The notes under the pieces were generated by a model. It did no database searches. It saw only the letters and a list, made by a program, of their open reading frames with translations, and was not told the DNA's origin. A program made the position numbers and the translations under genes. From NCBI RefSeq assembly GCF_000005505.3, contig NC_016133.3, positions 4,092,001 through 4,156,000 of the forward strand: a stretch of DNA of 64,000 bases. The letters run 5' to 3'. This stretch comes from Brachypodium distachyon. Lineage: Eukaryota > Streptophyta > Magnoliopsida > Poales > Poaceae. This document shows positions 34,788 to 47,354 of this stretch, piece after piece (position 1 is the first letter of the stretch; every line of letters starts with the position of its first letter).

Positions 34788-37574
34788 CTACAAATCAGAA
34801 GAGCTGCCTCGCTGCTCCTCCCCCTCATTGAGCAATCTCCACAGGCTTGTGCAGAACTGCAATTGTTCGCAATGCATTGCTCATCAGTGAACTGTGTTAT
34901 CATATCTCCTTGAGGTAGGATCAGACATTAACGTACCTCTTTGTATGCTCTCAGATCGCTGGTGGACTTGGACACTTCAACGACGCAGTGTGCTGGCGTC
35001 ACCTCGATCACCTGCGTCTCTCATCTTGTCAGATTGGCAAAATTAGATAGATGTTACTACAAAGTTAGCAGTTTTCAAAGGCGCTGCTGGTCGCGAGCTA
35101 GCATGCGGGTCCTGGTCCTACGAGTCAGTGATACATCCAGTGACATTTTATTTTCCAATACTGCAAACTTTGCAGAGCCGCTGGCGCGGTAATTCACCTC
35201 GGCGGAAAGAGTGAGATCTAGCATGCTTCTTGATAGTAATCTGATGTCCTGAAGTTTCACCTGTGTCAAAATTGAGAACCCAAGCTCAAAAACTTGACCT
35301 TGGGATATTTTTCTCAAGATCATTCAAGAATCTGAATTTCAGTTGTTGAGTAATTACCATGGAGTTGCTCATTCTCTTTGCAGACAAGCGCACATCCCGG
35401 GCTGCAACTGTGATCATCGCCAGTGTTTCCTGCACCGGATACGGCGAGCCAAACTTTGTTTTCTGAAGATGATGCATCATCAGCATAATCAGCAACTGAA
35501 TTTATGGTTACAACCTAGAACCATGTGTTGATGCAGGTCTAGTACACATGAACAGATATATCAAATATACACATGAAACCAAGTTGATCAGAAGATCTGG
35601 TCAGTGTACCTGCTCGTGGAATAGTCCTGACAAGTCAAGATCGCTGCATGTTGCTATCAACCGGAATGCGTTGACGAACCGGTCAGGCTCCAGATTTGCT
35701 TCCTCGGCTTCCCTTACCTAGACACAAGGGAATTCCTAGCAACTATAGGCAGGAAAGGTCTGGTTCAGAGTGAACGAAATAACCCATTCTAGTTACCTCT
35801 GTGCTGTGACTGCTATCACTGTCTCTGCCGACCTCTTCAAGATCAACACAATCATAGTTTTCTTCACTCTGAATTCTCATCTCTGAAGGATTGTAGCCCT
35901 CTTGGAACCACTCATCATCGAAAATGTCGCTAATCTTTGCTCTCTGCACCATATTTGAAAGATGATATGTATTTGTCAAATTCTTCTAATAAAGCTACAT
36001 GAACATTTATTTCATAGCATTACTGTTAAAGGAGATGGATCCAGTATCCTCAAGATAATCTTCTTCTGAGACAGTGTGATCCACTGCGGGAAAGCAAACT
36101 GTGCTCGGGATATCTATCACGAGAATAGTTGTCAGTAAGGAAATCTCCAATCAGCGAAGTTCAACAGAGTAAAAGGCGGTACAAGATGCAGAAGTTTATG
36201 TTTACCCTTCTGTACAAGTTTGTCAGGCTGCGGTCTTGAAATGGCAGGTAACCCGCAAGAAGTTCAAAAAGGATCACGCCGCAGGACCAGATGTCCGCAG
36301 CCGCCCCATCGTAGCTCTTGTGCTGAACCACCTATCAGATCATTCTGAATGCATAAATTGGCAACACAAATGACTGGAACTTTATGCAAATTTAGCTGGA
36401 TAGGCCATGCCCATGCTCTTATTTTTGCTGTCGTATTATGATCTTTTAAGTACCTCAGGAGCCACATAACACGGTGAGCCGCAAGACGTGGATAGCAACT
36501 GCCCTGGCTGAATCAAAGGGAATCAGACACGGAGTTTTGGCGTCGATCACTATGAATCATCAACAAATCAAACTAAATGAGCTCCACAATCTTTGTGAGT
36601 TCTTACCCTCCTTAGCACACTGAGGCCAAAATCAGATACCTTCAGGTTGCCTTGACTGTCTAACAAAAGGTTTTCAGGCTGTTGACACTATCAGGAATTA
36701 CAGTAACTCAGTAATGTGCTAACCATGCAGCAACAGTTGCATCCGTGATGAAATGGGTTATCTATATATCTATCTGGACATGTAAACTAGGGAATACAAA
36801 AAATGTCTTGACCTTTAGATCCCTGTGACAGACGCCTCTCCGGTGGCAGTAGTCCACAGCATCAATCAGCTGGTAGAAGTACTTCTTCGCTTCCCTCCCA
36901 TCCATTCTCTTGAGGTAACTCTTAAAGAAAAACAATAATAATTCAAGAACAGTTATAAAATTCACCTTAACAATAATTGAAAGGACTGTTACTCGATGAA
37001 GATATCTGTTCTTACTAGCTTGTCAGAGAGCTTCCCTCCTGGAACATACTCCATGACAAGGCATATCTTTGTCTTGGTTGCGATCACCTGCGCATATATT
37101 ATAAGAAAATAAAATGAGAAAAGTTTGATTCTGCTCAAATCGTGATGCTGTTTGGGCACATATATAATGGGAAAGCAAATGAATGGTGAATTTCAAAAAT
37201 GATACCTCATGTATCTTGACTATGTTGGGGTGATTGAGGAGCCTCATGGCGCTGATTTCTCTCTTCACCTTCAGAAAAAACCATCAAGAATTAATCTGCT
37301 CCATGAAACATCATTCAAACAATAATCAGGAGAATGCGCTCTTTCAGCTCGATCGCCTTACCTGGCACATGAGGTTGTTGGTGAGCACCGTGCTCCTGTC
37401 GATGACCTTGACGGCAACGGTGCCGCCGGTGTCGGCATCGACGGCGAGCTTGACCTTGGCGAAGGCGCCCTCGCCGACGGTCCGGCCGACCCTGTACTTC
37501 CCGATGCTCTCCTCCAACACCATCTTCTTCCTCGACCTTCCAATGCTCCCCTCCTGATGAATATCGTAGGACAT
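34788..37574 (-). CDS. CBL-interacting protein kinase (CIPK/SnRK3), intron-rich
   Basis: Ser/Thr kinase activated by calcineurin B-like calcium sensors; members phosphorylate ion channels and transporters. Exons (minus): 37574-37362, 37268-37206, 37087-37016, 36920-36813, 36678-36607, 36507-36454, 36331-36206, 36113-36024, 35943-35797, 35717-35610, 35462-35358, 35260-35198, 35011-34937 and 34856-34788; every exon is a multiple of three, giving 454 residues. The Gly-loop is GEGAFAKV, the ATP Lys is in VAVK (about 56), HRDLK at 148-152, DFG at 168-170, APE at 192-194. The NAF motif starts at 331 ([18 protein letters not shown]), the CBL-docking/autoinhibitory module. The PPI-like helix is RLLSRSM. 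Oddities: GGKLSDKL where CIPKs usually have GGELFDKI, and GSPCYVAPE rather than GTPNYVAPE. The start could be Met at 37523 (437 residues). The intron-rich layout places it with the CIPK3/8/9/23/24-type clade. Confidence 0.93.
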
Positions 37575-37599
37575 GGAAGAGAGGGGAAGCCGAGGTATC

Positions 37600-40500
37600 A
37601 AACTCCTTTTCGAAAAAAAAAATGGAAGAGAGGAGAGATGCAGCGGCGACTGCTAGCAGCAAAACATTAACTGAGCTGATTAATTATTTACGGTTACTAC
37701 TCATTTGTGGTATATCCGAATTAAGGAATAAGGAGTGGGCAGTGGCTGTAGGATACGTACAAAAGCCGGTGGTTTCTTTGGTCCTTGGGTTGGGTAGGAT
37801 GGATGCAATGCATGTATGGAGATCGTCTGGAAAGGTGGTTGGGGCCTGGGGGAAAGTAGCTAGCCGTGGGGAAAACGTGATCTCCGGGGCCGGGCGCATG
37901 CATGCAAGTGCAACTGCCGGTCGCCGTCTGCGCGCCCTCCCGTCGACGGCGCGCACCACGGCCACGTGCAAAAGGAGAGCCCGTGTTTGTATATTCGCCT
38001 CCTGTCTCCGGCGGGCACGGATGGCCGCCCCCGGCGACCTAAATAATAGGTCGTGGAAAGAAAAGCAGCTCATAAATCTTTTTTTTATGAGAAAACTTTG
38101 CACTGTCTATATCGAAACTCAATTTACTCTCATAAAAATGTGATCCATGGTGATCCACAGGTGGGTCATCACGGCGTTTTTTGGAGGTGAAAACCGCCAC
38201 TGATACGATGTCATTAGTGACGGGTTTTAGAGGAGGCACCACGGATGGATCGTTTTTTTGATTTTGGGGTTTTTTTAAGGGCAGGGGCGGGGCCTGACTA
38301 ATGCAGGTATTCAACTACATACCTATTATTTGTGCCAAATAACTAGACACATATATTCCCTCCGTCCGCATATACTAGGTGTATTAGTTTTAGCACACGT
38401 ACCAAGAAGATGGAAACAAAAGCCTTACTAGCTTGCAAAATTCCTCCTCTAGCCCTATACACTAGCTTTTGTTATTTGGCTTGGCCTAGGCTTGCATGCA
38501 GTGGTCCGATAGGCTAGCACTATTTAATGCATGAAGCAGGTGTACAGGCTGATGGTGTTTTCGGTACGCGCTTGGCAAAAGGGTTACTACACGCCAGGTA
38601 TAAACGGACAACAGCTTTTGAATAAGACGCCTCAAAAAAAAGGACGGAGGGAGTAGTTTATAGTATGTATGTAAAGGGAAAAAAGAAAAGAGAGGTCAGA
38701 ATGAAGGTATTAAAGCAATTTATTCTCAAAAAAGAAAGCTCATGGATCATGACGCTATTCTAAGGTTTTATATGCACAAAATAGTTTTACCTTACATTTT
38801 TTAATACAAAATCTATAAATCCTAAGTCCGCTCCTGTAAGTGAGGTCATCAGTGGTGGGTTTCTAATATCGTCTATAGCCTGTTTTGTACTAGTGCATCT
38901 ATTATCTTCTCATTTTTTTACTTTTATAATTTAGTTTCATAAGGGATGCCGGCATTTGATTATTTGATCACATAACGTCTCCGTGTCACAGTTGACGATT
39001 GCAGACGTCACGTGTGGCTTGTTTGAGGATGCCAGGGCCGCCGCCGCATTCTTGTTCCTGTTGCCGAAGAAGCGGCCACGGAAGTAGAGCGCGAGAGCGG
39101 CGAGGTTAGCCACCATCCTGATCCGTCCAGCGTACGCCACCAGACTTCCGACCTGATCTTATTTGTCATCTTCCTTACCCAGCAAAAACAATCCGAAAAC
39201 AATTGTCAATCTACATCCACTAATAAGTTGTTTCGCACTACAGACTCTCGTTAACTTCGTACTAAGTATTCACCACCAGCAACAAAACATTTTAAATTTC
39301 ACCACTAAACAATTTTGACGAAGCTGTGCAACCGTACCGACACCGAACGCCGTCAGCCTTAAATTATGTCTTTTTTTGTTGCAGAACTTGCAAACCAGTT
39401 CGGTCATCAGTAACAATGTTAATGACATTAATTTGCGGTGAAGGTCAGGCTAAGGCAGTGGCGTGTGAAAGAATATCATAGGGTATGCAACGACTCCATA
39501 TGATGAGACACCGAAGTGGTTGAAAAATCGCTCGATATGTACATGTTGTGAATGCTGATAACTGATTATGAAGACTAAACTGATAATTGTTTTTTTAAAA
39601 ATTTGACAGCGTATACCACTAACGAGTCTATTAGTTGCATCTGGTAGTAACTACACATTTGGCAATGTTTCTACATAAACTAGTTTGGATAGTTATAAGA
39701 AGAAAGTAGACTCATAAAATTTTGATTTAAAAACTCATTTATGGGTTTGGCTAGTTTGCCTCGTGATTAGAAAAAAAGTCAATTAGTAATTAATAGTACT
39801 CCAATGAGTAACTTCAGCAGAACAATTGCCGAGAAATATTCAAATATGGTTTATTTGCGAGGCCCCATCGCAGGTGTGACAAAGAAGAAAAAAGATCATT
39901 GGTAAAAGGACGGATCGTGACTTCACCGTATAGTTTTAAGAGTAATAAAATTATAAACTTTACACATCCAGAAAAACCGCATACAACCATGATTGGCATC
40001 AAGTAGAATTGCACTTAAACTAACTTAAATAGGCATCAAACATTCCAGAAATAGTCCAGCCAGTGATATACTAGAAGGATCTTTGAAATAATATCTTGAA
40101 ATAAACTATGTTTCTTGTTTTCCAAATCATTCAAAGTCATATGAGAATCACTTCTTTGTGAATGGCAAAGTCTTTGGGGGCAGGAGTAGCTTAACGGAGT
40201 ATGTAGTTGGGTGTTCACATACATATATGGACGGAGAGTGCTAACCGTAAATGCACAAGCATGGTCATGGCGCCCGCTCGTAGTGTAAACGGTCCAACAC
40301 ATGCATGCAGGCATTATTAACATACCTGCAAAATTGAAACTTTAAATTGTTTTAACTCGCGAACAATGTACCTAATTTAAAACCGGTCTTCACCAGCGAC
40401 TTTGTTTCGACCAGGACTTCAAACCTAGAGGCCCCGTATTATTATGTTTTAACGAGGGGGTTTCCCCTAAAAGTTAGCAACCAAAAATGTTTGAAGTCGC

Positions 40501-43078
40501 CACCCGTTAGTATCCACATGGTAAATTCATACAAAATAGGGTGCTAATTTGTGAATTAAAGTTGTAGTCCAATAATATATGAAGTTATCACTGTGTTAGT
40601 AACAAGTTGTCACATGATAATTTCTTTCAAATTGTTATGGTAACTTGTGCATTATCGTCTCTGATTTTTTTTTCCGAAACACGCTAAAGTGGGATATAGA
40701 TTTGAAGCACGTGACAATACACCGACGGTGAAAATAGATTGTGAATTGGACAGACGATTTAAGTTATAAATATTTTAAATTTTGAAATCTACTTTCAGTT
40801 GAAGTCATTATTATCCTTATTCTCTTGTGTCCACTTAGCAACTTTGTTATTTCTTCTCATGTGCACTAAGTAATTATACTTTTTTGCATGCAATGGATAG
40901 GAATCATGGGCTAGCTGCGGCACGTAGACATCAGTGTAGTGTGACGGAGTGGTTCGAATTGTATTGATGTGTCGAGCGCCACCACGCGATGGAGGCATCA
41001 AAGTTGGGCCTCCTTGGTGCTTCCGGTCTTTTGGGCTAGGCCGGTCCCATCGGGCCGAATTGAAGAGCCGATGCTTTGCGATTGCTTGCGCGCCCGAGGC
41101 CGAGATGCCGTCGCAGCTGCCTGCCATGCATGCCGGCCAGCCGGGCCGTTCCAAAACTTGGCATGAATGCAGAAGCGGCGGCATCTGAGAGGAGAGATCA
41201 CGGTGCACGGCTGCGTGCGAAATGTAACTAACCTCGGAATATACTCCACATACGTGCGTACGTGTCTGCCGAGAAACGGGAAGGAGGGTGCACGAAGCTC
41301 ACTCTCGGTCTCGGACACGGCATGCAGAGCCCATGAATTGGCCTTACCGCACGCGCGTATCTGGAACCACCGTATATACCTTGGGAACTGCAGATATTGG
41401 CGCCCGCGACCCTTCGATCTGCCACGTACGGGGAGGCCACCGTGATGAGACGGGACGAGAAAAGTGCGCCTGGAAGTTTGGCGGGCGGCGCAGCCAGGGC
41501 CAATCACATGACGGGACGTACTCTTCGGTTCTCTTGGACGACTGACGGCTGGGCCCCGCCTCACCATGCAGCCATGAGCCATGCATGCAGGTGCAGCCGA
41601 CCTGACCCGATCTCATCCGCATCACGCCCATGCGCTGATGCGCGCGTAGGCCTAGCGCTCACGCTACACTCTGAAACACGCAGCTCGATGACACGTTATT
41701 TTACTCTTATCATCTACTCCGTATATGTCGATCGTATACCCTACGTACTACGTACGTTCATGTCTACGTACGTGTACAGAGCACTAAAAAAAAAAGACGC
41801 TGGATCGAGTCAATTCAAGCGAGTGCTTTTACGTGCCGACACGGTCACATGACGCGCTCGCGCGCGCCGCATCCCTATCGATCCCAGCATATATGACGGC
41901 AGCCGGTTCGTCATCTCCGCCCACGGCCCAAAAGACGGATCTACCCCCGCCGCACAACCTCTTTGCCTCCGCGGCACGTCAACGCGTCCACCATGTCCAC
42001 GTCACCACACCTCCATCTTTTCTCCATCTCCCTCTCACGTCAACGCGACCAACAGATTAGTTTCGATTCTCCCCTTTGGATATTACGTGCATGCCTACTT
42101 GCCTAGCCAGGACGCGGAGAACGTTCTCGAACCCTGAGGGGCATCTCGGACATTTCCGGCTGCGTAATCAAGTTAGAAAGCTGTAAGCTGGACAGACAAC
42201 GATCGAGGAGCTGTCAAAGGGTTAATGACCAGGACGAAAGGCGGTTAATTAGGAGCAGCCAGTTGGCCATGGACTGGGCCGAGCTAGGTCAAATTGCCCC
42301 GCGCGCCCGGCCGTAAAAGTTAATCTTTGTCGCTTCCGTCGTTGGGAAATCGGCGAGGGCGACGAGACGCATTCATTATTAGTTGCCGCTTTCGTGATAT
42401 CTCTGTGCAGAATCTCCTCACCCACTGAAACCCGCGATTTGCCTGTCGGGAGCGCTCGCATGCACCTTGTGTTAGCACAAAGGTCAGCACTTCCAAGCTA
42501 ATTGAAGTACACCAATTTGGGACGCACGAATTGAATTCCAGCATTTGGCTGAATATAGCTAGCAACCATATTGATCTTTCTTCTTTTTCTTGCCGGAGAA
42601 AAAACTAGCAAAGCATACCATGCAAGAATATTCATATTCATGTCAAGCATATCATGCCGTGCATGCGAGCTTGGTTATCTCATAAGCGACGGCACTTATA
42701 AACATGATGAGGCGAAGATAAGCACAGTCAATTAGTCCTAAACAGCTGATAGATTAGTGTCATTATGCCCTGATCGGCGATCGCACATCCAAAACCTCGG
42801 TCCAAAGTCCAACCCGTGACATATAATTTCCCGATCAGCATCGAAGCGGTAGTCGCGTCTTTGCCGCCACTCTCGTGCGCGGGGCCCACCAACCACATGG
42901 CCCAGAATCGACTCGTGGGCCCCCACCCACCTCCCACAAGATCCACGAGATCAACATTTCCCCCTTTCTTTTCCCAATTTTCGCTTGGCCCGCAGCCTTC
43001 CACGTACTCCTCCTCCCGCCACGTCACCCTCGCCGCCCCCGAGCTTCTCTTCTTCCCCGGCCGGCCTCGAGCTAGTAC
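37600..43078. other. long intergenic region, CIPK to CONSTANS-like
   Basis: No gene could be supported across about 5.5 kb. The left end includes the CIPK promoter. A MITE-like element lies at 38354-38654. A GC-richer stretch at 39000-39200 has a short minus-strand frame without family features. About 41.2-42.1 kb is GC-rich with overlapping frames on both strands, and includes a TACGTACG-rich patch near 41740-41780. The right end (42.7-43.08 kb) is the likely COL promoter. Confidence 0.5.
38354..38654. repeat. MITE-like element with CTCCGTCC ends
   Basis: Left end TATTCCCTCCGTCCGCATAT and right end AAAGGACGGAGGGAGTA give short inverted termini and TA flanks over about 300 bp. The interior shows little further symmetry, so it is a longer or composite relative of the small Stowaway-like elements here. 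Confidence 0.6.
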
Positions 43079-43084
43079 TATAAA
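43079..43084 (+). promoter_or_regulatory. TATA box of the CONSTANS-like gene
   Basis: TATAAA within TACTATAAAGCAGCC, 102-107 bp upstream of the ATG, a suitable distance for a short 5' leader. The leader also contains GGCTTC repeats at about 43157-43174. Confidence 0.6.
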
Positions 43085-43185
43085 GCAGCCGGCAGCCTCG
43101 GCTTGTGCTAACATTTTGCTCCCCCCCTTCGAGCTTGCCGCTTTTGTTTCTGCCTCGGCTTCGGCTTCGGCTTCTTGGATTGGCA

Positions 43186-44408
43186 ATGGAGATGCAGGGG
43201 ATCGGGAGGTACTGGGGCGTGGGCGGGAGGCGGTGCGGGTCGTGCGGCGGCTCGCCGGCGACGTCGCACTGCCGGACGTGCGGCGGCGGTGAATCCTCCT
43301 ACCTCTGCGCGGGGTGCGACGCGGCGCACGCGCGGGCCGGGCACGAGCGCGTGTGGGTGTGCGAGGTGTGCGAGCTGGCCCCCGCCGCGGTCACCTGCCG
43401 CGCCGACGCCGCCGCGCTCTGCGCCTCCTGCGACGCCGACATCCACGACGCCAACCCGCTCGCCCGCCGCCACGAGCGCGTCCCCGTCCGCCCCATCGGC
43501 TCTTCCGAGTCCGAGATCGACGACGCTGGTGATATTGGTCACGTTTCTCACGGCTCGCGTCTGCTAGGCGGAGGAGGGAAGGCCGACGCCATTGTCGGCG
43601 GCGGCAAGGAGAACGCGATGATGAAGATGGACTTCCTGTTCGCGGACGTGATGGCGGAGATGGACCCGTTCTTCGGCCCCGAGTTCGCGCGGTTCCCGCA
43701 CGCCGATAGCGTTGTCCCGAGCAACAACAACCACGGCGGATCCGGACCGGGCGCGGTGGAGCTGGACTTCGGTCGCGTGGCCGCCGCCCCGGTGTCCAAG
43801 CCGTCGTCGTACAGCTCTTACACGGCGGCGTCCCTCGGTGGCAGTGTAAGAATTAATTATCCCTTGCTTTGCTTCCTTAATGTTTTTGCTTGTTTGGATC
43901 GAGCATCATGCTGATGTTTGTTTGCTTTGGTTTGGATCGAACAGGGCTCATCGTCGGAGGTCGGGCTGGTGCCGGATGCCATCTGTGGCCGCGGCGGCGG
44001 CATCATCGAGCTCGACTTCTCGCTGTCCAAGGCCGCGTACCTGCCGTACGCCCCCACTCCTACCCACAGTGTAAGCAGTGTATGCCAGAGATTCAGAGAT
44101 CACACATGTTAAATTCTTGAATTTTTGTGCTGCGTGCAAGTGATTTATCCGGTCTTGCATTCGATTAAGCAGGTCTCGTCTACCGTGGACGTGGCGGCGG
44201 TGCCGGAACGGGGCGCCGTCGACGGCGCGGCGAGTACTGCGGCGACAGGGGAGATGTCGAGGGAGGCGCGCCTGATGCGGTACCGCGAGAAGCGCAAGAA
44301 CCGGCGGTTCGAGAAGACCATCCGGTACGCGTCCCGGAAGGCCTACGCCGAGTCGCGGCCCCGCGTCAAGGGCCGCTTCGCCAAGCGCACCGAAGACGCC
44401 GATGCCGA

Positions 44409-44445
<37 letters not shown>

Positions 44446-44526
44446 GCCACGGACATGGCCACGGCGCGGGCGCCCAGCTGCGTGCTCGACTTCGGCAGCT
44501 ACTACGGCGTCGTGCCCACCTTCTGA
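43186..44526 (+). CDS. CONSTANS-like B-box/CCT transcription regulator
   Basis: Nuclear regulator of the BBX/COL group; relatives (CO, Hd1) control flowering and light responses, binding DNA through CCT with NF-Y partners. Exons: 43186-43845, 43945-44070, 44173-44526; 379 residues. B-box 2 (59-96) is canonical: [28 protein letters not shown]-box 1 (17-53) is irregular: the third-to-fourth Cys spacing is 11 instead of 7 and the terminal His spacing is shortened. The middle region has acidic/hydrophobic patches ([34 protein letters not shown]). The CCT domain is at 292-334 ([20 protein letters not shown] then [20 protein letters not shown]). It is followed by an Asp-Ala run encoded by GCCGAC repeats. 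The C-terminus YYGVVPTF carries a VP motif of the kind that binds COP1. Which rice COL is the ortholog was not determined. Confidence 0.94.
44395..44443 (+). repeat. in-frame (GCCGAC)n / (GCCGAT)n array coding poly-Asp-Ala
   Basis: About eight hexamer units encode a (DA)n tract directly after the CCT domain. Unit length is a multiple of three, so expansion or contraction would not shift the frame. Confidence 0.85.
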
Positions 44527-45287
44527 CGCGCGCGCCGGCGTACGTGGGCAGATGGTTTTGCTTGCTTCGGGCTGGATGACCGACCGATCGATGGCTGGTT
44601 GGCATGCATGTTGGCTAGAACTAGAATAAGTTAGTACAGCTAGTTCTGGTTGACTAGTCCACTGCTACCTCTTTTTTCGGCTAAGCTTGATGAAAAATTA
44701 GGCTGGTTCTACTGTTGCTAGAACAGCTAGTTCTAGTTTTGGGGTCGACAAGATTTTTATTTCACGTCTTACCAACGGTTCCGATGATGCTTCATCTCGG
44801 CCTTGTCTGCTCCACGTTTATGGATATTACTCTTTGTTTAACCTACATGTTTGCTATTTATGACTTTGAGAAACTGTTATCTCATTCCTCGCTGTTATGC
44901 ATGCTACGATGCCACGTTCCGGTGTTACAAAAAATAGACATATCCTGACAACTTAAAGTTCTATATGTGACGCATATATAGTTCTACGAGTCAAAATACT
45001 GAGATTGCGCGGTGTAGAATCTACAAGGAACGTGCAATAGAAAAAAAAATGGGACTGTTCACAAGGTTCTCGGTCCAAGCACAAGATGAAGAAAATGGGA
45101 CTGCTCTTGATACCACAGGATATCCTGACCAAATCCACACCCGACGATGTCGTCAGACTGCTCACTTGTGTGTCAAGTCCGCTTCAGCCTCACACGATCA
45201 AGTCGAGTTACATAACCATTGTTTTGGATCAATACCATACTTAAACCTCGTGCTCGATTATGACTTATTCAACCCAATATTAACATC

Positions 45288-45340
45288 TACTCCCTCCGTT
45301 TCTAAATACCACGACAGAGTATTTAGGAACGGAGGGAGTA
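45288..45340. repeat. very short Stowaway-like MITE (53 bp hairpin)
   Basis: TACTCCCTCCGTTTCTAAAT faces ATTTAGGAACGGAGGGAGTA across a loop of about a dozen bases, so almost the whole element is terminal inverted repeat with TA at each end. Confidence 0.85.
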
Positions 45341-47093
45341 GAAGGTACGTGTATTGTGGGATCCATTTGACCTCCGATGCCATAAGTCATCAGTTCCGCA
45401 GCGAAAACACCAAATTCTTACCAGCAAAATATAATGGGAGGAACATGGCAGTGATCAGTAGCCATTGCCGACATATACCTGCCCCGAAGTGTGAGTATAT
45501 GATAGGAAAATCCAAGCAAGCGACACAAGGTACAGGTTTAACTAGGCGAGCTGCCCTCCGGTCCAAATTCCTGGAGTTCGTACTAATTGTCAGTTGTCAA
45601 AACAAGCTGGCAATTTTGCAAGGTAGCATGCCGCTGCTCAGCTTTGCCTTCGCTTCAAGATTTGGCGGTGCGCACGTATCTCACCGAGTTTGATCTCCTT
45701 GTCGGAACCGAATCGATCGACACGACGACACGTAACCTCCTTGAGCTTGTTAATTAATTAACATGCATTCATCGTGGAAAAGGAGATTAATGTCGACGCA
45801 TGCATGGCTAGCACGTGAAGTAAAGTGCAAATGTTTCTCTTGTGTGGATGGAGCATGAACCTTGCCCAAGGATGGATCTTTCTAAAACCAGACAAATGAT
45901 ACGTCATTATACATATAGCTCTCCCTGCATATTATGAAACAGAAAACATAATAGAGTGTTACGGAGTACAAACCTTGTTATACATACATGATTATGCTAT
46001 ACTCAAGCTGGGATGATGATGCACATGCCAAATTAATTTGCGGCGGTGATATGACTGTTTTTTCAGAGGGAAAGATTCTTGTTTTGCTTCTTTTTTTTTT
46101 CGAGAATCCGATGGTTGTTTTGCTTGGTTTATTATGGGATGAGTGGGCTCGATCTCTTAACATGGTGGCCTGGCCCAACAGATGGTACCTTACATATGGG
46201 CTTATGTGCTTCTCTTTTTCCTCCAAAAAAAAATGTGCTTCTCCTTTTCAGTTCCATCAGTACAGTTTATCGCTCAATTTCATATCAAGCGATCGGAACC
46301 ACTCAAAAGGAAGAAAACAAACACCGGTGTCGTTCGCTAGTAGAGAATGCATAGCACAGAATTTTGACATAACGATCAGGTGTCCCTTCCGAGTATAGCA
46401 ATGTGAGCACAGAGATATTCGAATAGAACGGCCAACATATCCAAGATTGATGTTCAATTTTCCTTTAAAGAGAGTGCAAAAGAACCTATAGGGAAAAAAT
46501 CACATATAATTCAATTATACAGCGTTAACAACTGGGAAAAATACCTAATGATTTTAATTCTCTGAAATTCTTATGAATATCTTTGACTGAAAGAGGCTTT
46601 GAGAGGTTCTTTGAGAGCTTGACCCCAAATTATCCTAAATTCGTTCGATAATGGAAGATATTACAAATATCAAATATCTTTGACTCGAGAAATATCCGGT
46701 GATGTATGGATAAGCTACACATAAAGTTTTTTATTGCTGCCCTACCGACACCCCTTGCCTAAACTGTCGTCATTGTCGGTCTGACCTCCGCCACCCGTCA
46801 TGCCAAGGGAGCATGAGATCTACTATGGCGTCGATGCCCCCTTGTCTAGCTCTATCCTCAACCCTTAACTCCTAACCACTCCGGTGAGATCTCCTCATTC
46901 AACTCAGACTGCCGTCTTTCGTGTCTCATCTCACAAGTCAATCCTAACCGCCTCACCGAGGTGGGACGACCTTTGTGGCAACCTCCATTGCATGCCAGTT
47001 GAAATTTAAGAATTTTTATACAGTAGAAAATTGTTTTCTAGCAAATCCATAGTATTCGCAGAGAAGGAATAGTTGATTTTCTCCTAAAATTCA

Positions 47094-47191
47094 TACTCCC
47101 TCTTATCCATAAAAAATGTCGCGCACTTGGTACAAAATTTATACCAACTTAGTACAAAATGGGCGATATTTTTTATGGATAAGAGGGAGTA
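47094..47191. repeat. Stowaway-like MITE (98 bp)
   Basis: TACTCCCTCTTATCCATAAA pairs with TTTATGGATAAGAGGGAGTA; the internal stem continues with AAATGTCGC versus GCGATATTT. TA ends. It lies about 160 bp beyond the 3' end of the GDU coding region. Confidence 0.9.
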
Positions 47192-47354
47192 CTAATTAGC
47201 TATGTTGGATTCTACGAATGATTAAACTACCAAAATGTCTAAATGAAACATCTTGAATGACCCTCTCGATATGTACAACTTTATTATCAGCTCTGAGTTA
47301 AAGAAGAAGACCAAGAAATGACATAGGAGTATATATCCGGTATGCGGTAGCTAA

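Larger units (their letters stand above)
44527..47354. other. intergenic region, COL to GDU
   Basis: The COL 3' UTR occupies the first few hundred bases. A 642 bp plus-strand open frame (45049-45693) passes straight through a MITE and shows no family features. About 46.7-47.0 kb is a GC-richer patch like a decayed repeat. MITEs lie at 45288-45340 and 47094-47191. No gene is supported. Confidence 0.5.

Noticed and set aside
45049..45693. 214-residue plus-strand open frame in the COL-GDU spacer
   Set aside because: It reads straight through a 53 bp MITE, has no recognisable domain, and lies in otherwise intergenic sequence. Chance open frame.
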